From the NCBI GenBank assembly GCA_963377175.1, contig CAUJNA010003771.1, forward strand, positions 2,247,587 through 2,311,586: DNA of 64,000 nucleotides. The letters run 5' to 3'. A model generated the notes under the pieces. That model did no database searches, was not told the DNA's origin, and saw only the letters and a list, made by a program, of their open reading frames with translations. Below, piece by piece: positions 35,637 to 47,600 of the stretch. Each line of letters starts with the position of its first letter. Position 1 is the stretch's first letter. A program made the translations under genes and the position numbers. The stretch is from Effrenium voratum. Lineage: Eukaryota > Sar > Dinophyceae > Suessiales > Symbiodiniaceae.

Positions 35637-38600
35637 TCTGTTCATGGTAGAGCCCAACAGTCGCTCCAACGCAGGCTTTCGGTGCCGTGCCGTGGCCTCG
35701 GACGCCGGGAGCCTCGGACTTCGGGACGTGGGGACTTGGGGCGGGCAGGGCGGGGCAAGGCTTTCCCGGGAAGGGGGGGTTGTTCACCCATGGGAAGCGA
35801 TTGCACTGCTGGACATATGTTTTTCTTTGTTTTTTTCCAGGGGACTTAAGCAAATGAAGCAAATGGAGGCATGGGAAACGTTGCTGTGGGTCAAACATAG
35901 CTGCCCAAACTTGGCGAAGCCTGTGGCACATGAGATCATGGTGGCATAATTTTGACCCATACCCATGTAGGGAGCCCTCAGTGTGCAGATTCAAGAACCC
36001 CGTCGTCCTATTAATAGACGGTGGGTTTTCTCCAGAAGTGATGAATCCCCACTACAACAAGACAACCCTTTCCAAGATGAATGAGGGGTCAATCCGGGGT
36101 TCCCATGAATGTTACACCTCCTTTCATGATAGGGTCCGCTGGGGTCCTTTCAGAGGGGGGGGGGAAGCCGCGAGGTGCCCGCGCTCTTGCGGAACCTCTA
36201 CGAGCAGCGTGACGCCGGGGAGGTTTGCTTCGTGCGCGGCGCCAAGGATCTCGAGATGTGGGGATGTGTTGCTCGAGGCAGAGGTTTGAATACAAAGCAA
36301 ACCTTTTCTGGGTGGTTCCCAGATATCCCTTTGGTGGGGATTTCCATTTAACCCATTAAAGTTAAACTTTTGGCGGGATCTGAGGACAGCCCAGCTTCTT
36401 GAAAGCTACATGACCCATGTGTTGCTCATGCTTCCTGAAAGGTGAGAAACCAGAAGTGTAACGGCACCATATTTGTTCTTGCTTTCCTTCATATACTTTT
36501 GCGCAGCATGGAGTCAACTGTTTGCAGGATTTTAAACGTAACATGTAAAAAATGCCTTCAGGGGTGATGCCGACCAATCGGCGCGCATCGCATAGCCTTT
36601 CTCCACATGTTGAGTTGAGTTTTGTTTCTGTTTTGTTCCTAGAATGTCCCGTGCCTGTTTGTGCCAATTGGAAGCTGGTTCTCTATAGGATAGAGACTGG
36701 GGTCTTGATATCAACTCAGACCATAGGGGGTATCTCAAGGTGGGTTTGTGGTTTTGTTTGAGATTTCCCTGTTGGACGTATTTGAAAGAGAAGCCCGTCA
36801 AAAAAAGAGAGGCCATTTTGCGAGGCCCGCCGGATTAAACCGCGAACTGCAAGGAGTCCAGAGGTGGCCTCCCCACCTTTGGGCTGTCAGGCTGTGTGCC
36901 GAAGACACACAAGTAGTTTGGTCGGGGCTTTCTCTGGGGAACCTTTCCGACACAGAGTGTCAAGGCGCGTGTCGAAGATGGTTCAGGAACCTTCTGGCTC
37001 AAGCTTTTTTAGCTCAAGCATAAATGTGACGGAATCTAAGCATAAATGTGTTGGAATCTACCACTACCGGACAATATGTTTCTTTTTCTGGGTGACTGAA
37101 GCAAACGGAAGCAAGCCTTTGATCGCAGCACGCTTTGAAGAAGAGCCACGCAGACTTCGCCAGCACTCCCCGAGAGCCTAGATTTGTTACTTTCGTGGCA
37201 AGAAAACAGTTGCAACCTTCCTTGGCCAATACTCTGGCAAGAGTCCTATGACTCAGAACTTGTTCTGTTTTTTGTTTTTTGTTTGTTTTGAGGTTGCTTT
37301 GTGTTTTTCCGGCCTCACAATTTTCAACTTCTGGTCAATACTAATTTCAAGGGCATGTCACGCAGTCAGGGGCAAGCTAGGTTTGGCAAAGCGAGAGCCA
37401 GCGAAATGGCAACCTCCACCAAAGGGGCGGAGATTTAACCCAAATCACCATTGCCTGACCGGCCTACAGGGGCCCACTCCTTTCTTCAGGGAGGACCTCT
37501 GGCGAAACCCTTGAAGAAAATTGGTTGCGCATTGGTTTGCTGCTGAAGCTTCGTGCTGTTTGGACTTGGATCAACCGCTCGCCTCTCCTGCCGGTCCATG
37601 CTTCATGATGAGCTCCGGCAGCCGTTGCGAAGGCGCGCCTGGGGCGTCTTGGGGACTCCTTTTTGGTTGGTATTTCAAGGGAAGCCAAAAGGAAGCCTAC
37701 ACAATTAGGGCACCTAATTTTCGAGGTACCCTCAACATATTGTGGTATGTGGCAAGTTGTTTTTCGGCAACCGCCTTGTTTGTTTAGTTCTAAAAGGAAG
37801 GCCAAAAGGAGCTTGTGTATGCCCGGCTTTGAAACGCCCATGCCGTTACGTGGCGGTTGCCAGATAATCCACCCGGCATGGGAGTTGATCGAAAGACGGC
37901 TTTTCAGGTGTCCAGTTGGGTGCGCGGTCAAAATAGCAAGTTGTTGAGAACCTAGGCTAGAACCCACACGTAAAAACCTCATACGGGTGACCCCAAACAC
38001 TTGCTGGGGGGGGGGGGGGCTGGGGGACTTGGAAACAGAGGACCGCAGAACCCTCAAACTGCATGCTCGCCTTCTCTTGCGGCTGTATGACCGCCACCTG
38101 GCTTCGCGATTCAATGATCACATCCTAAATTTAGTGCGAGCTGATGCACAAAGGGCCCATGTACAACATGTTTGTCCTGGTCAAAATAATTCCTTACGGA
38201 GGGTTCTCAAGAAAGGTCATGGACCCCTCAATGTAGTTTGTTTTTGTTTGACAGTCAGGGTCCTTAAGACCATGACTACCAGAATTCTCTAGGTCCCCCA
38301 GTAGTGCTTTTTTACCCTTTCTGGGGGGAGGGTTCCCCTACTACATTAAACACACCGGAAAAAGTTGGTACCCTTATTCCAACCTCTCTACTGGAGGACC
38401 TAGTTCACGTGAGTTTCGATTACAGTTCGCCAGAAACCTGAAGGGCTTGTCGAGGTTTCAGCTTGGTGAAGAATGTTCTTCGCCGTTTTGGAGGAATGAA
38501 GCTTATGGCAGGGGCGGCCAGGGGGGTTGATCCCAAGGTGCGTTAAACCTGGGATGACCATCGGGGAAGCCACACAAAAGATGATATGTCCCAATGGCAA

Positions 38601-41600
38601 AAGTTACCCATGCTCATTTCGGGGCCCTAAATGGAATATGGATGAATTTCGCACCTGGGTGGTTTTATTCCGCGGTTGCGAAGACCAAAAACCAAACGTG
38701 GTGCGACCTTGCCTTGGATCGCTTCAAACGGAGTTAGTCAGGTGTGTAGCACCTTGCCCTGCAAGACCTGGTTGGCTCAGATGCAAAGGATCAGGGATGT
38801 CCACAGATCCCTGGACAGATGTGGATTCCGGGACCAGACCCCAAACACTGCCGTTGGTGGACCAGAACTTGAGGCTAGCTGATCCCTCACATGCTCAACC
38901 ATCTTAGCTGTTTGTGGGTCATATAGAGTTTTAAGCATATGTAGGCCAGGGAGTCCCCTCTAAAAGTGACGTAGTCATGGGATTCTGAAAATTGAATTCC
39001 CCTGTATAAATAAAATGTGACCAAAAGCAGCTATGGGCATCAGTGGAAATCAACCACAAGGTATCACACGCTTTCCCATGCCACGAGCCCTGCGGCAGAC
39101 ATGGTCCGTGGATTCGGATGTGTCTAGCCCTTTGGTTCTGAAGGGGGTAAATCCTATGGGAGGGGGAATCCTAGGAGTGTGTTTGCGCTGAATTCCAATG
39201 GACCACATGGCGCAAACGTTTTGTTGAAGAAGGTTCTTCACGGAAGGCACCAGAGACCATGGAGGGCATGGGCTTCTGGTATAAGCCTAGGAATTGGTTC
39301 ATGAAAAAGGCGGGTTTCTGCGGCGCATGTTTTTGAACACATGTTTGCTCACAGCCTTTTGGCTCACGCATGAAGGAAAACCGGGTGCGGAAGGAATGAA
39401 TTCCAATTGCCAATGTCCAGCTGATTTCCGAGCTTATTCCCTAGGCATGAACCGGCCTACACGAAACGCTCCAACAGTTCAGTGGGGATTGTTCGTCAGA
39501 ACTCAGCAATCTTCTGTACCCACCTTTGCAGGAGCCAGCTGGCAGATATTGAGGCGCCAGCGCGAATCGGGCCGTTGGGGTTGAAAAAGGCGATCTCACC
39601 AGGAGAGGCATGGACTTCGAAAAGGTGGCGAACCGGGGAGGGGGGCTATCACCTGGCCTTTTGATTTTTTGATAAGGCATCAGGAGCTCATCAACTTGGC
39701 TTCTAGGCTTGTCCATAGCTCCCAGTAGCCCACCTAGGTGCATGATTTAGGGGTCACCTAGCTTTGGAAAGACCATACGGGCATTTGTCCAAATTTGAGC
39801 GGTTTTTCTTTCCGCTTCCTTGTTCAGCAAACCCTGAAAAGGGTACCTTCAAAAAAGCCAGCCCGGGCATTTCCGTAATTTGCGGAACCATTTGTTTAAA
39901 AGAACGTTCTGTCATCACACATTGGCCTTTTAGGCGGTTCCCCAGTCAAAATGATCAGCTTCAAAGGAAGGGTTTGGCCTCGGATCTAACCGCGAATGAT
40001 GTGCCTGGACCCCCCACAAAACGTTTGATTGCAAGGGCTGGGTGCATGTTTAGTCTACAGCAAAGCATGATGTATATGTATACACATGTTTTTTCCGTGG
40101 CAGACCCCAATAGGCGGCATGTGCGAGGCCCCCCATTGGTATGAGTTTGGAGTGGAATGTTTTAGGGTAGGCTAAATATGAGACAGAACCTGAAAATATG
40201 ATTTTCTGGCCAAAGGGGGATTGGTGAATGGCTCATTTGTGGGCCCTGGTAAAATTTTGAGGATGAAGGCCCTTCTGAAGACTGGATTTGAGCTGCACCC
40301 GACCCCCACTCCCCGAAAAGCAACCCTTGCAGCACCGGCCGGCCGGGTGTCTTTGTTTGGTGGATAGCCAAATGGCCATATCTCATAACCCACTAATATT
40401 AGGTCAAACGAAGTAGGTCTGTCCGATGAGTGGTCAAGACCGATTCCTGTACTTGGCATTGGTCTACCCTTTGATGAGTTTAGTCAACGAGGGTTCCTAT
40501 GGGAACCAGAACCAACATACGGAAGCACGGGTACGACCAAACCAAAGAACATAAGAGTCCGCCATATTGGGTGGTTTGCTTTTGGCTTCTCTTTACTTCC
40601 CCAGAATTAGCTCCCTTTTTTGATTTGTTGCTTTCTTGGGGTCCCTTTGTTTTCCACCAACCAGGCAAAAAATAATGTTTTGCTGGGGTCCTAATTCCAG
40701 CCGAGTTTAAACCAATGCAACACGGATACTGGGCCACACGAGCACTTGTGACTATGGCGCAGATCTCTAGGCAGTGGTCATCCACCGGCGCATCTACCCG
40801 GATGCCTTGCGCTTGTCCGTGGTATCGGACGAGAGCTGCTTCGAGGTTTGCTGCCAGGCGCGGGCAATTATTGCCTACTTCTGCACTGAACTGAGCCTTT
40901 GGGATAGACCCTGTCTCTTAGGGAGGTGTCCAGGGTTAAGTGGGGAATCATCACTTTTGGAGGGGAACACCCCCCCTAGTAACCCTAGTAATATACAGGA
41001 GGTTATTGGTATGGGGTCAGCATTCTGGGGCTAAATAACGCACAGCTATGGCAGAGTTGTCCGGCTGCCTTCTTGGGAAACAAGGCATGCCTCCGCAACC
41101 AGGTTCATTTGGGATTAGTGAATTGAGAAAGTAATCTGAATAGGGTTTTGGGGTGTTCTCAGCCATATTTGGTCATGCTCACAAGATGATCTATCTTGCC
41201 TCGCTGGCTTGCGGGAAATTCAGAGGGTTTTGGGAATGAGCCGGTTGAGATCTGTTAGAGGAAACCTCTCTAGGGATGGTTCATAGGGGTCATCCACCAG
41301 CAAGGTGTAGGTTTGAGTGCTTTGCGAGGCGTTTAAAACGCGGCACCCCCTCTTGTTCAGGGCTTCAGCGAACAATTTTACTTTAAAAGCGCATTTGCAG
41401 TTTTCTTCAGGAAACGATCGTGACTCGCACATGTTGCTCGCTTGGACTGCTGGCTGAGGGGATTGAACCCCAGCCCCCGACCGATTTGGCGGCTTTTCCG
41501 CCCCAACGACCTTTGCCCGTGAGGGGGCTCGGGGGCTCGGGCAACCCAGTCTTGAGGGGAGGGCGCAACACCCTTCTTCTTGCGGCGTCCATCTCCCACT

Positions 41601-44600
41601 CTGATCAGTCATTGCAGTCCAACAGTCCTCGCTAAGTGGTCGAAGGTGATTCGATCTGGCATGTTGCTCTTTGCTCGTTCCGTCAGAGCAGAGCAAGTGT
41701 CGGATTTGCAGACTGGTTCACAGGTCATATAAGGGGCTCCAAATAATACAATCATGATTGTCCCCATGATCATAAGGTATTTGGTTTGATAGATTCTCAC
41801 AACCGCATTGTAAGTTTTTAGACCCATATGGGCGTGTCAACCTTTTTGAGCGTACCTCTTTTGAGGGTTTCCCAAAAGGAACGCCACAGTTTGCTGGGGG
41901 TCCTCCAAAAAAATCCGCAAACGCGTATATTGCCCATCCCATTTGGAGACCACCGCTCAGCGGCCATCGAAACGATTCGATCGAGGCCTCGTCGCGGCGG
42001 CTGTGGCGCGAGATCAAGCTCGGGGATTTGATCTCGGCGCTGGGGAAATGGAGGCATCGAGATGCCAAGGCTCCAGGTAGCCTCGGGACCTCGGGGTGGA
42101 ATCCTTACCCTTCAGGGCGCAAATGGAGGAACAGGTTCCAAAAGGTGATCACCTTGTACTTGCTGGTGCGATGGGAAAATCTGTCATACTCTTTCACCCT
42201 AAGGGTCCGATTCGACGGTTTTCTGGCCCTCCAAATGGGTTGTTGTTTTTTGGGCCCTTGAGGAATCGGTCGGGGTTCTCCATTGGAGAGTCCGGGCGTC
42301 TGCATTGGAGGGGTCATGACCCTTAGGGCAGTTGGTTTGAAAGATTTCCGAGGTGCCATGTTGGGTACCAATTTTCGAACCACAGCCAGTTGTGTGGTAT
42401 GGACTTTCCAAATGTAGGATCCAGCCCCCTCCCATACCCCCTGTCTCAATGGATCCTATGAGCAGGGCCCCAAGTTGTTTCAACTATTTCCCTTACCCTC
42501 CCTCAGTCTAAGTCTACCTGGTGATGGTTGCAACATGGAACCTGCTACATATGCAATTTATCAGCATGGGCAACTTGCCATTTCTGAGAAATAATCATGG
42601 ACTCCTCACCTCAAAACCCTTCATAAATGAGCTCGTCTTACCGCCGTTCGGTGCGCTTTTGAACTAGCTTGCCTAGATATTCCCAATATGGTAGTCGTGA
42701 ATAGATTCAGCTGCAGCACAAACCTGGCCCCTGACACAGTCGTGGCAAATAATAGCCCCTTTCAGTGATACAGATTAGTGGTACTCCCGTCGCCCCATGA
42801 CTACTGCGTGTCTAGAAATATAGACCCCGTCATTTTTTCCGTGATCAGAAAGTCAACCGCGTAGTGGTAGGTTGAAGGGAAACAACAACCATTTGAGACG
42901 CAACCTCCAGCAACAGTCAAAATAATGTCCACTTCGGAGTTATCCCCGGGGCGGGTGCCCCTATATCCGGGGAGCGTATTCCGGATTACCCTCCCTGCAA
43001 TACTGGAAGCTGACAAAGGGTTTTGGAAGACCACGTTCCTTCTGGGAAGCCCCATGTCATCTCGCTTTCCGAGTGGACTGGCCAAAAGAAGTCCAAGCTT
43101 GCTGTTACCACTCCAACGGGGTTTTGTGCTTTCAGCATCATATTTTGGAAAGGCCGAGATCAAGCGTAAGATGAGTCTCCTTATCAAAGTAGCTGACTCC
43201 TCTGAAGCTAAGCTGTGTCACTTTCAGCTGTTGTCCACTTATTTGACTCGGCTTTGAGGTTTGTTGTGATGCCCACTCAGCTCGACACCTGCCGCTGCTG
43301 TAGCCAGGCACGCCAACACCGACAGCGCTGCGCGCTGCGGGGACGTGTTTGCGGCGGTGGCTGTGGAGGTGCGCGAGATGCGGCACTGGGGCGTTCAGCG
43401 CTGCATCGCAGCACAGAAGCGGCTCTTTACCAGAGGCGCTGCCAGATTCAATCGGGTGTTTCTCCAAGTAGGGCACCCCCCAACATGGGTCGTTTCCTTT
43501 TTGAGTTGCGTTTCTAGCCCTTTTTGTGGGGGATACCAGTTTGAACTTCAGTTTTCAGAGAAACTCCCCTAATCCTGGGCTTGCGTATGGTTTTCACCCG
43601 CCCTGCAGCTTTGGCTCCCCATTTCAGATGCCTTTACAGGGCAGAAAATCCATCGGGATCTTGCGGTTCCTTGAGTTGAACACTGCTTTTGGGGAGTGCG
43701 CCTTTCCCATTTTGGAACCAGAAGTGGCGATCGTCAAATGGAAGCCACCAGTAAATTGATCAGTACTCCACACCCCCGGTTCTTAGCATGCAGGCCGAAA
43801 GCATGCACCGCTTGGGAAAGGCGACCTGGGCAATTCCTGCCTCCCCAGGCCTATAGGGCGCCGCCAGGCGATACCAAACTTAGGATATGATTTCGGGACC
43901 CGAGTTCCTCCCAACTTTTAAGCAGCCCCGTGGCTAAATAAGCCCCGTGGGGGGTTCTTCCGATTTTCATCGTTTCCCGCTATCTTTTGAAGGTTCACAA
44001 AGCCAGCCATTCTTAGAACGAATTGAGGAATCTCTTTCTCTCAGCATCACATGACCGTGAAGCAGTTTGTTGAGTACTCCCACCAAAATGCCGGCTTTTC
44101 TTTTTGTTAAATCAACATGAAAAAGGGTACCCTCAACAACCAAACCACGCTGGGGCCTGTGATGTGAGAGACTTCTTTTTCAAAATCGTGGTAAGTTGCC
44201 CGGGGTATATGGGTTGTGTTTTTTGGAGGGTGCCGGCACACAATATGGAGGGCCTTACAAAGTACCAAGATGTACCAAGGGATCCTACACTTTCAAAGGC
44301 TGAGGTGCGTGACCTGACACAACTCTGGATGGACACTCATGGGCAAAGGTTGCTGACAGGGTGGGACTGATTCTGCTTAAAGGCTCAGGTCTTCATATGG
44401 AAGTCAAAAGGGCGTCGCGTCAACAATAGGGTGGGGGACATGGCTGGTTTTGTTCTAAGGCATGATTGAGTCTGGGCAAATTATTATTAGAGGCAACACC
44501 CCAAATAAGAACTGTTCCAAGTTCCATCAGGAGTTTCTCCCTTTGCCACTCTTTGGAACCTTCAAAAGTGGCAGGTTCAATTGCAACCTAAATTAATCCA

Positions 44601-47600
44601 CCTTCGAACGGGAACGCCAGCGACCCCTGTCCATGTTTCAACCCAAAACAACCGGCTTTCACAGCCAGGCGAGCGGGCGCCCCCGGCTGCACCCGTCCAA
44701 GCGCCCAAAGCGGCGCTATGCAGCGCCTACGGTGCCCACGAGGCCCACGGGGGAGGTGACCTGGCGGCGCTGTCGAAGCGCTGCGAGGCCGTGGCGGACT
44801 TGGTGCTGGAGGCGCAGCGGGACTTGGCGGCCGGAATTACGCGAAAAGCCGAAGCAGCGGAGGTCTCCGATTTCCGTTTCGGGGCGGGGGGGGATGCTTC
44901 TTTTGGGTTTTGTGATTTGCAGAGCAAGTAAGTCGTGGCCATTGTTACACAGGGGGCCAGGAAGAACCACAAACGCGAACAAACTGTTAGCGACCACAAA
45001 GTAGCTCCCCCCTGTCCAAAAGAGGTGGCCAGAGGTGGCCACAGATCTCTGCCGATTCCCTTTCAAATACAATACCAAACAAGGACCGGATACTGTTGAT
45101 CCAACTCCCCACATTCATTGTTCATGGCCCTTGAAGAGGGAAATTTGTTTGGAAAATAGTTCTTCCAGCTAAACCCGCGCTCTCACCAGTCCCTAAGAGT
45201 CCCAGAACCTTTCAGGTTCACGCCTTTCTGACCTCTCAAGTCCATCCTACTTCGACCGTTTGTCAGTGGTGCTTGGGTGTTTGGCAGTTACCTGCAAGAC
45301 TGGCAACTGGGCTCCACAGGGTCTGTTACTAGTGGTTTACAAAATTTACAACCTTTGCGGCTAACCACTTACCAACTTGGAAACGAACAAAGTGCAGATC
45401 TGGGTCACCGCAGGTCGCTGGGGGCAAAGATGTCTTGAACCGCGGCAGTGGCGTGGTGGACGTCGCAGGAGGTACGGGGCGCCGCAGTTGCAGTAAGCTG
45501 ACAGAAAGGCGTGCCTTTTGATCCTGATCCTGGTTTTTCAACCCCAAGCCTTTCTTTTTGACCTCCATTTTGCCTTGTGCCTTTTGACTCCGACCCTGTT
45601 TTTTAACCCCAAGCCTCTCTTTTTGACCTACATTTGCACCTTGTTTATGGGCCCGAAAACCTCCCCCCCCCCCAAAAAAAAAAAAGTTCCCCGATTTGTC
45701 TGGCGTTTGGGGAGAAAACACTTTATAACTCCGGTTACCCCCAATTGATGGTTTGGATTGGTGGTTAGGGGATTTAGGGCAAATGGGAAATCACCCGAAC
45801 CACCAAACCACCAAACCCAACACCAATTAGAGGGGGTGCTGAGAAAAAGGCATGAAAGGTGCAATTTCTTCAGTGCCTTTTCTTTGTGAAACATGTGGAA
45901 TTATGGGTATGTTCTTTGCAGGGTCACCCGGGTGGCCCTTTATTTTGGAGTTGTTTTAAAGGGAAGCTAAAAGGAACCCCACCATTTTCACCATTTTGGG
46001 GGTCTGCCTAGAAAAACGAGCCGCCCATGGAGCGAGCGTCCTTTCAAAACCATCCCGCGAGGGGTTTAGGGTTCCCGCTTTCCTGTGTCATAACTTTATG
46101 TCCAAATAGGTTGATCAAACCTCAAGGGTAGACAATGCTTTTTGTTGGGAGCAACTCGATTTGATCTTTGTGTAAAGCGCAAGAACACGATCACGACCGA
46201 CTGGCGATGGAAATGCGACGCCCGCCCGAAAACATCCCTTGGCCTGTTCCAAATGCATGTTCTTGCAGAAAAATAAAACGGAGGCTTTGAATCAACAAGC
46301 AGGTTGTTGCAACCCGAAGCAGGAAACAGCAACAGAGATGCGTCATCAATCAGCCCAAGGCCAACCAGAATAAGCGGGGCGGCCAAACGAACCATCCCTC
46401 GTTTGTTTTTGTCTGCCCCCACCACCCTGAGAAAAGAAACACAACCCAAGACATATGAATCATACATATACATATATATATATGTATCTGTCTTAGTTTT
46501 TTCCGGGTTGCCCATGCATGCGTCGAGGCTCCTATCCTTGGCCCTGGCGATGCGTGGGGTGCGCTGCACCGTGGTGGACCCCCGCAGCAGCTGCGGGTGT
46601 CTGCCTTCGCGCGCGCGGAAGTTGGCGCGCAAGACCGGGGCCAAGGAGGGAGCGGAGGTCCGCAGCCACCCGCAGCCTGGGTTACATGGTTGTTGTTGGG
46701 AAACGGCTTTTACATTTTTGATCTTATTGTGGTTTAGTGGTTGAAATCCAACCACTTAACTGCTACCCAGCGATGTGCCGTTTCTTTTGCCGCTTCTTTT
46801 CTTCTTTTTTTTGGGGGGGGGGGCACATTTTTCCCCCTACTAAAATAGACTAGACAGAAAAAGTGGGTACCCTTCTTCTAACCTCTCTACTGGAGGACCT
46901 GGGTTAGTTGTTTTTTGGGCTTACTTTGTGTGGTTAGCCTCCCTTCCACTAACGTGGCACCTGCGGGAGGGTACCTGGAAGATCATTTTCCTCTTGTAGG
47001 GAGCCTCTGTCGGGTGCCAGGTTAGTGGTGTTTTTTTTGGACTTTAGTCACCTTTTTGGGTGTGGGCCATTCTGGTGGATGAATTCTGATTCAGAAACTG
47101 GGCTGGGTTTAGAAACGAGGATTCAGAAACTTGGATTCCGAAACTTAAGACCGACTGATTTGGAATCTCGGGGTTCAGACACTTCGCAGTGTATCCGGTC
47201 TTGTGGCAGGAGTCTATCCTGTCGCAAGGATGGCAGGAGTCCATCAGGTCTACTGGAAGGGCGGGAGTCTGTCAGGTCCTCCCCCCACCCCCACCCACCC
47301 CCCCCCCATCCCCCCACCCGCCCCACCTGGTCTGTGGTCCTGTGGTTGTGGTGAGGTGTGGCTTAGGTTTGGTTTAGGGGTAGTTTAGGGTTGGTTTAGG
47401 CTTGGGGTTTGCTAAATCAAGGCAAGGTCTGGTGCTGGGGCATGGGACGTGCAGTAGGGAGCGCACTTCACTCTTCCATGGCGTGAATGACGACAACATT
47501 GAATACTTGAGCAGCATGCTGCACGATGGTGTTGAACGTTTGACAGAACCAAGAATATATCTATGATATGAAGGACAGACATGACCAGGACAGGTGATGC

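Noticed and set aside
35194..35994. Tyr/Thr/Ile-rich frames
   Set aside because: They come from the (CCTA/CATA)n and (AT)n tracts.
37464..38114. Minus-strand frame of 216 codons
   Set aside because: It shows no family, no codon bias and no strand partner; it runs through intron sequence opposite plus-strand candidate exons.
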